This document shows positions 61,771-64,000 of a DNA stretch of 64,000 bases, in pieces. The notes beneath the pieces are model-generated. The model was given only the letters and a program-made list of their open reading frames with translations. It had not been told where the DNA came from and did not search any database. This DNA comes from Microcoleus sp. bin48.metabat.b7b8b9.023 (GTDB taxonomy: Bacteria > Cyanobacteriota > Cyanobacteriia > Cyanobacteriales > Microcoleaceae). The position numbers were made by a program, and so were the translations under genes. The stretch lies in assembly GCF_013299185.1 (NCBI RefSeq), contig NZ_JAAFKG010000023.1:1-64000 (forward strand). Direction: 5' to 3'. Numbering within the stretch: the first letter of the stretch is position 1; the number at the start of each line of letters is the position of its first letter.

Positions 61771-62733
61771 TCAAACGAACTCATGCAATGTTTTGAAAAA
61801 AAAAGGAATATGACAATTAACATCGCTACTTTGGTGTGAATAAAATTCTCCAATCTTGAGTGATAGTTGCTCTCTAAATACTCGCTCGCCCCGGCTAAAG
61901 TCACCGGCTGGCTTAATTTTTTCCCAATAATCATGCTCAGGTTGTTTCTCATTCTTAACTTTTTTAATTGTGAGCAAAGCCCTAATTAACTGATGCTTCC
62001 GTGTTTCATCAGACGTATTTTGAAACTCAGTTTTCCATGAATCTTGTAATTTATCTAAATCTGTACAATTTAAACAATGATTTATGCGCTGGAGCGATCT
62101 CTGTATGTTAAGGTTATTCTTCAAGTCTGGATCGCTACTAATTTTATCACCCATATCCATATAAATACTATTCAGTTGAACAGGATTATCCTGATACATA
62201 GGAGAATTAGGATAATCATCAAATATTGATTGAAGCTCAGGTGTGATAAAATAAGCTTCTTTATGAATCAAACCTGTAATCCATATCCGGTGCTGTTTTG
62301 CATTTTGTGCTTTCACCTGCGATTTTTCGTAAAGATTGCAAAAAATTGCTTCTGTATCGGGAAAACTGTAATTATCAATCTCTTGCAAGTGCAAGTCTAA
62401 ATCTATCATTGCAAAAAGTCGATCTGGATCTAAATACGAGTTAGTGGTATCCTGTTCGTGTAATGTTAAAAGATTCAAATAAGTATTGATTACAGTTGCG
62501 CGATCGCCACAGTTGAAAAATTGTGGTCGTTGTTGCGTCCACCATTTTGGAACGCAAGCATTATAAAAGTTTGCATCCGGCATTTTCTCCATGTTTTTAT
62601 AAGCTTGAGGCGATTTTATACCATCGATTGTTGAAATAACACCCTCGCATAGCACCACAATTTTATTCTTAATTCTGCGAGATTCAAGAATCATCTTGCA
62701 GTGTTCTTTTAGTTGTTCTGTATTAAGACTCAT
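61771..62733 (-). CDS. TOPRIM-like protein, partner of an ATPase
   Basis: 320 residues. N-terminal KIVVLCEG (acidic residue on a strand end) and AMIDLDLH (Asp-X-Asp) are the two hallmarks of a TOPRIM/DUF4435-type nuclease core. NTYLNLL and GLIHKEAYFI follow in the DUF4435-like manner. Its start overlaps the end of the upstream ATPase gene by 11 bases, a sign of tight coupling. Two-gene ATPase + TOPRIM sets are known antiphage systems (PARIS, class 2 OLD). The family match is by motif only. Confidence 0.65.
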   Translation of the reverse strand: MSLNTEQLKEHCKMILESRRIKNKIVVLCEGVISTIDGIKSPQAYKNMEKMPDANFYNACVPKWWTQQRPQFFNCGDRATVINTYLNLLTLHEQDTTNSYLDPDRLFAMIDLDLHLQEIDNYSFPDTEAIFCNLYEKSQVKAQNAKQHRIWITGLIHKEAYFITPELQSIFDDYPNSPMYQDNPVQLNSIYMDMGDKISSDPDLKNNLNIQRSLQRINHCLNCTDLDKLQDSWKTEFQNTSDETRKHQLIRALLTIKKVKNEKQPEHDYWEKIKPAGDFSRGERVFREQLSLKIGEFYSHQSSDVNCHIPFFFKTLHEFV

Positions 62734-64000
62734 TTGTAATATTAGATTCTGATTTGATTAGTTTTGGCTCAATTTCTTTAACATGAGCAGGTGTCAAAGC
62801 TTCACACAATGCGTAGGAGTGAGTTGCCAGAATATATTGATTGCTGGGCGCCCACTCTTTGAGGTCTGATATAATTTGATATTGCCAATCTGGATGAAAA
62901 GCAATTTCAACTTCATCCATCAACACAATAGCATCTTTTATGTTGCGGGATTTGAGCCATATATAAATGCTAAGTCTTTTGAGTTCGCCGTGACTTAAAT
63001 CTTCGGGATATAGTTCTATAGTTTCACCATTATTATCCAATTGAAAATTGACCCCAGAAAAATCTTCATTTAAATTTATCCTTTTATTTCCCAACAGCAG
63101 ATTTAAGTCATTAATTAGAGATTGATAGCTGTTCCCGTAGCTACCTGTTTTTATCGCTTCTCTGAAATCGCGATCGCGAGCATCTTTAAATGATTCAATA
63201 AGTAGCTCTACAGCAAGAAAGTCATAGGTAAACAAGCCTGGCAATTCAGATCTTGCAGCTTCGAGTATCCCGTAATAATTCCTATTCCCGTTACTTGAGT
63301 TTCTAAATAATAGTTTTCTAGAATCCGGCGGAAGAAATAGAAAAATTTGCGTGGACGGAGCTGCCAAAAATATTTTATATGATATTTGTGTCAAAAAATT
63401 TTCTATTTCTGTGCTATCAATATTATTGAGATGACAGAGTAAAGCTTCATATCGCTTATCATTTGAACTCCTGTCAATTGAATAGTTACATATATGTCTC
63501 ATGTTTTCAGACTGTAAATATTCAATACTTTTCTTCCAAATCTCCTCAATTATCTTGCATTCTTTGTGGTATCTTCTAAGATTTATTTCGGATGATTCCA
63601 GTCTTTGTGTAATTTGATGTTGAAGTTGTTTAACGTCTTTAATAGAAAGAATCTCGCTGGGGCGCATGACAGATACTAATTCAGGAAATCCTGCAATTAA
63701 ACCCAACTGTTGAATGTTGATGATTTCCCTTTTAATGCGCTGCCTTCTTTCTTCATTATCTTCAATTTCTGTAATCATATCTAATCGCCTAAGAATTTTT
63801 ACTAAATTATTTTTTTGTGCCTCCAAATTTGAAATTTTATTTTTAACGGATTTTAATTGTGTCGAATATGTCGGAACCGAAAAATCGAAATAGTCTTCAT
63901 CGATATTTGATTTTTTACTTTCTAAAGCTAATATTTGCTTGAGTGAAAAATCATTGTTATAAGAAAAAAAATCAATTTTGACAATTTTTTCTCCATCCCA
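62723..64000 (-). CDS. ABC/OLD-like AAA ATPase, 5' end outside the window
   Basis: The frame is open to the window edge, so the N-terminus with the Walker A motif is missing; at least 425 residues are seen. The C-terminal ATPase half shows the ABC-type signature LSHGELKRLSIYIWL, Walker B AIVLMDEVEIAFHPDWQ and the switch His in ILATHSYA. Coiled-coil segments occupy about the first 140 residues seen (LKSVKNKISNLEAQKNNL, QLQHQITQRLESSE). Resembles AAA15/AAA21 ATPases of OLD-type and PARIS-type defence systems. Co-transcribed with the TOPRIM-like gene. Confidence 0.8.
   Translation of the reverse strand, partial: WDGEKIVKIDFFSYNNDFSLKQILALESKKSNIDEDYFDFSVPTYSTQLKSVKNKISNLEAQKNNLVKILRRLDMITEIEDNEERRQRIKREIINIQQLGLIAGFPELVSVMRPSEILSIKDVKQLQHQITQRLESSEINLRRYHKECKIIEEIWKKSIEYLQSENMRHICNYSIDRSSNDKRYEALLCHLNNIDSTEIENFLTQISYKIFLAAPSTQIFLFLPPDSRKLLFRNSSNGNRNYYGILEAARSELPGLFTYDFLAVELLIESFKDARDRDFREAIKTGSYGNSYQSLINDLNLLLGNKRINLNEDFSGVNFQLDNNGETIELYPEDLSHGELKRLSIYIWLKSRNIKDAIVLMDEVEIAFHPDWQYQIISDLKEWAPSNQYILATHSYALCEALTPAHVKEIEPKLIKSESNITNES

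Noticed and set aside
1-64000. tRNA, rRNA and CRISPR features
   Set aside because: I looked for TTCGAATCC-type T arms, rRNA landmarks and spaced repeats and found none that I could support.

Overview
The window looks like chromosomal DNA of a filamentous, non-heterocystous cyanobacterium of the Microcoleus/Oscillatoria type. The evidence is very frequent GCGATCGC-type (HIP1) octamers, cyanobacterial conserved proteins (DUF2854, DUF3318, DUF3598-like, DUF779, a CofH FO-synthase subunit), two Uma2-family nucleases, and many short palindromic dispersed repeats, including the GAAACCGGGTTTCTT hairpin type common in this group. No rRNA, tRNA or CRISPR array was seen. Species placement is inference.

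Layout. 0.5-16.6 kb is a housekeeping stretch: a beta-class DNA methyltransferase, MutS2, a hybrid response-regulator/histidine kinase with a degenerate ATPase domain, a Mig/MutY-like glycosylase, an aldehyde dehydrogenase with its DUF779 partner, an FAD monooxygenase, several conserved small proteins, and polyphosphate kinase. It also holds a candidate stand-alone HEARO/omega-RNA (about 13.2-13.5 kb). 16.8-24.5 kb is decayed accessory DNA: a truncated IS1-family copy cut by a related MITE, a primase-like fragment, a heme-oxygenase-like oxidase, two stand-alone PAS proteins, a GntR regulator, a possible TnpB right-end scar, and a fatty-acid hydroxylase gene with two in-frame stops. 24.6-30.5 kb carries an Ntn-hydrolase of the choloylglycine hydrolase type, the ergothioneine methyltransferase EgtD, an MscS-type channel and a sulfatase.

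The centrepiece (33.6-45.7 kb, all on the minus strand) is a complete cyanobactin (patellamide-type RiPP) cluster in the canonical order A-B-C-D-E-F-G. PatA removes the leader, the PatD-like YcaO enzyme forms heterocycles on Cys, the PatF-like protein is a prenyltransferase or relic, and PatG cuts and macrocyclises. The precursor has five 15-residue cassettes with 7-residue cores (ISFPCVP, VTVPFIP, FTFPCVP twice, FSVPCVP). Unusual features are a PatG without the nitroreductase oxidase domain, a PatC-like tail fused to a jelly-roll-like domain, an internal consensus ribosome-binding site inside patA, and a DUF5829 gene at the 3' end. A lipoxygenase sits next to the cluster on the other strand. 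Two relics of a second PatA-type protease gene (30.65-30.86 kb and 46.4-47.1 kb, same orientation) bracket the whole 16-kb block.

47.3-64 kb holds an 835-bp IS1-family element, then ordinary genes: SRPBCC protein, C26 amidase, membrane proteins, CNT-type nucleoside transporter, DUF3318, an HNH nuclease with a small upstream partner, an XRE regulator, a GT-C and a GT2-GtrA glycosyltransferase, CofH and Uma2 proteins. The right edge carries an overlapping gene pair, an ABC/OLD-like ATPase (cut by the window end) and a TOPRIM-like protein, which is a candidate antiphage defence module.
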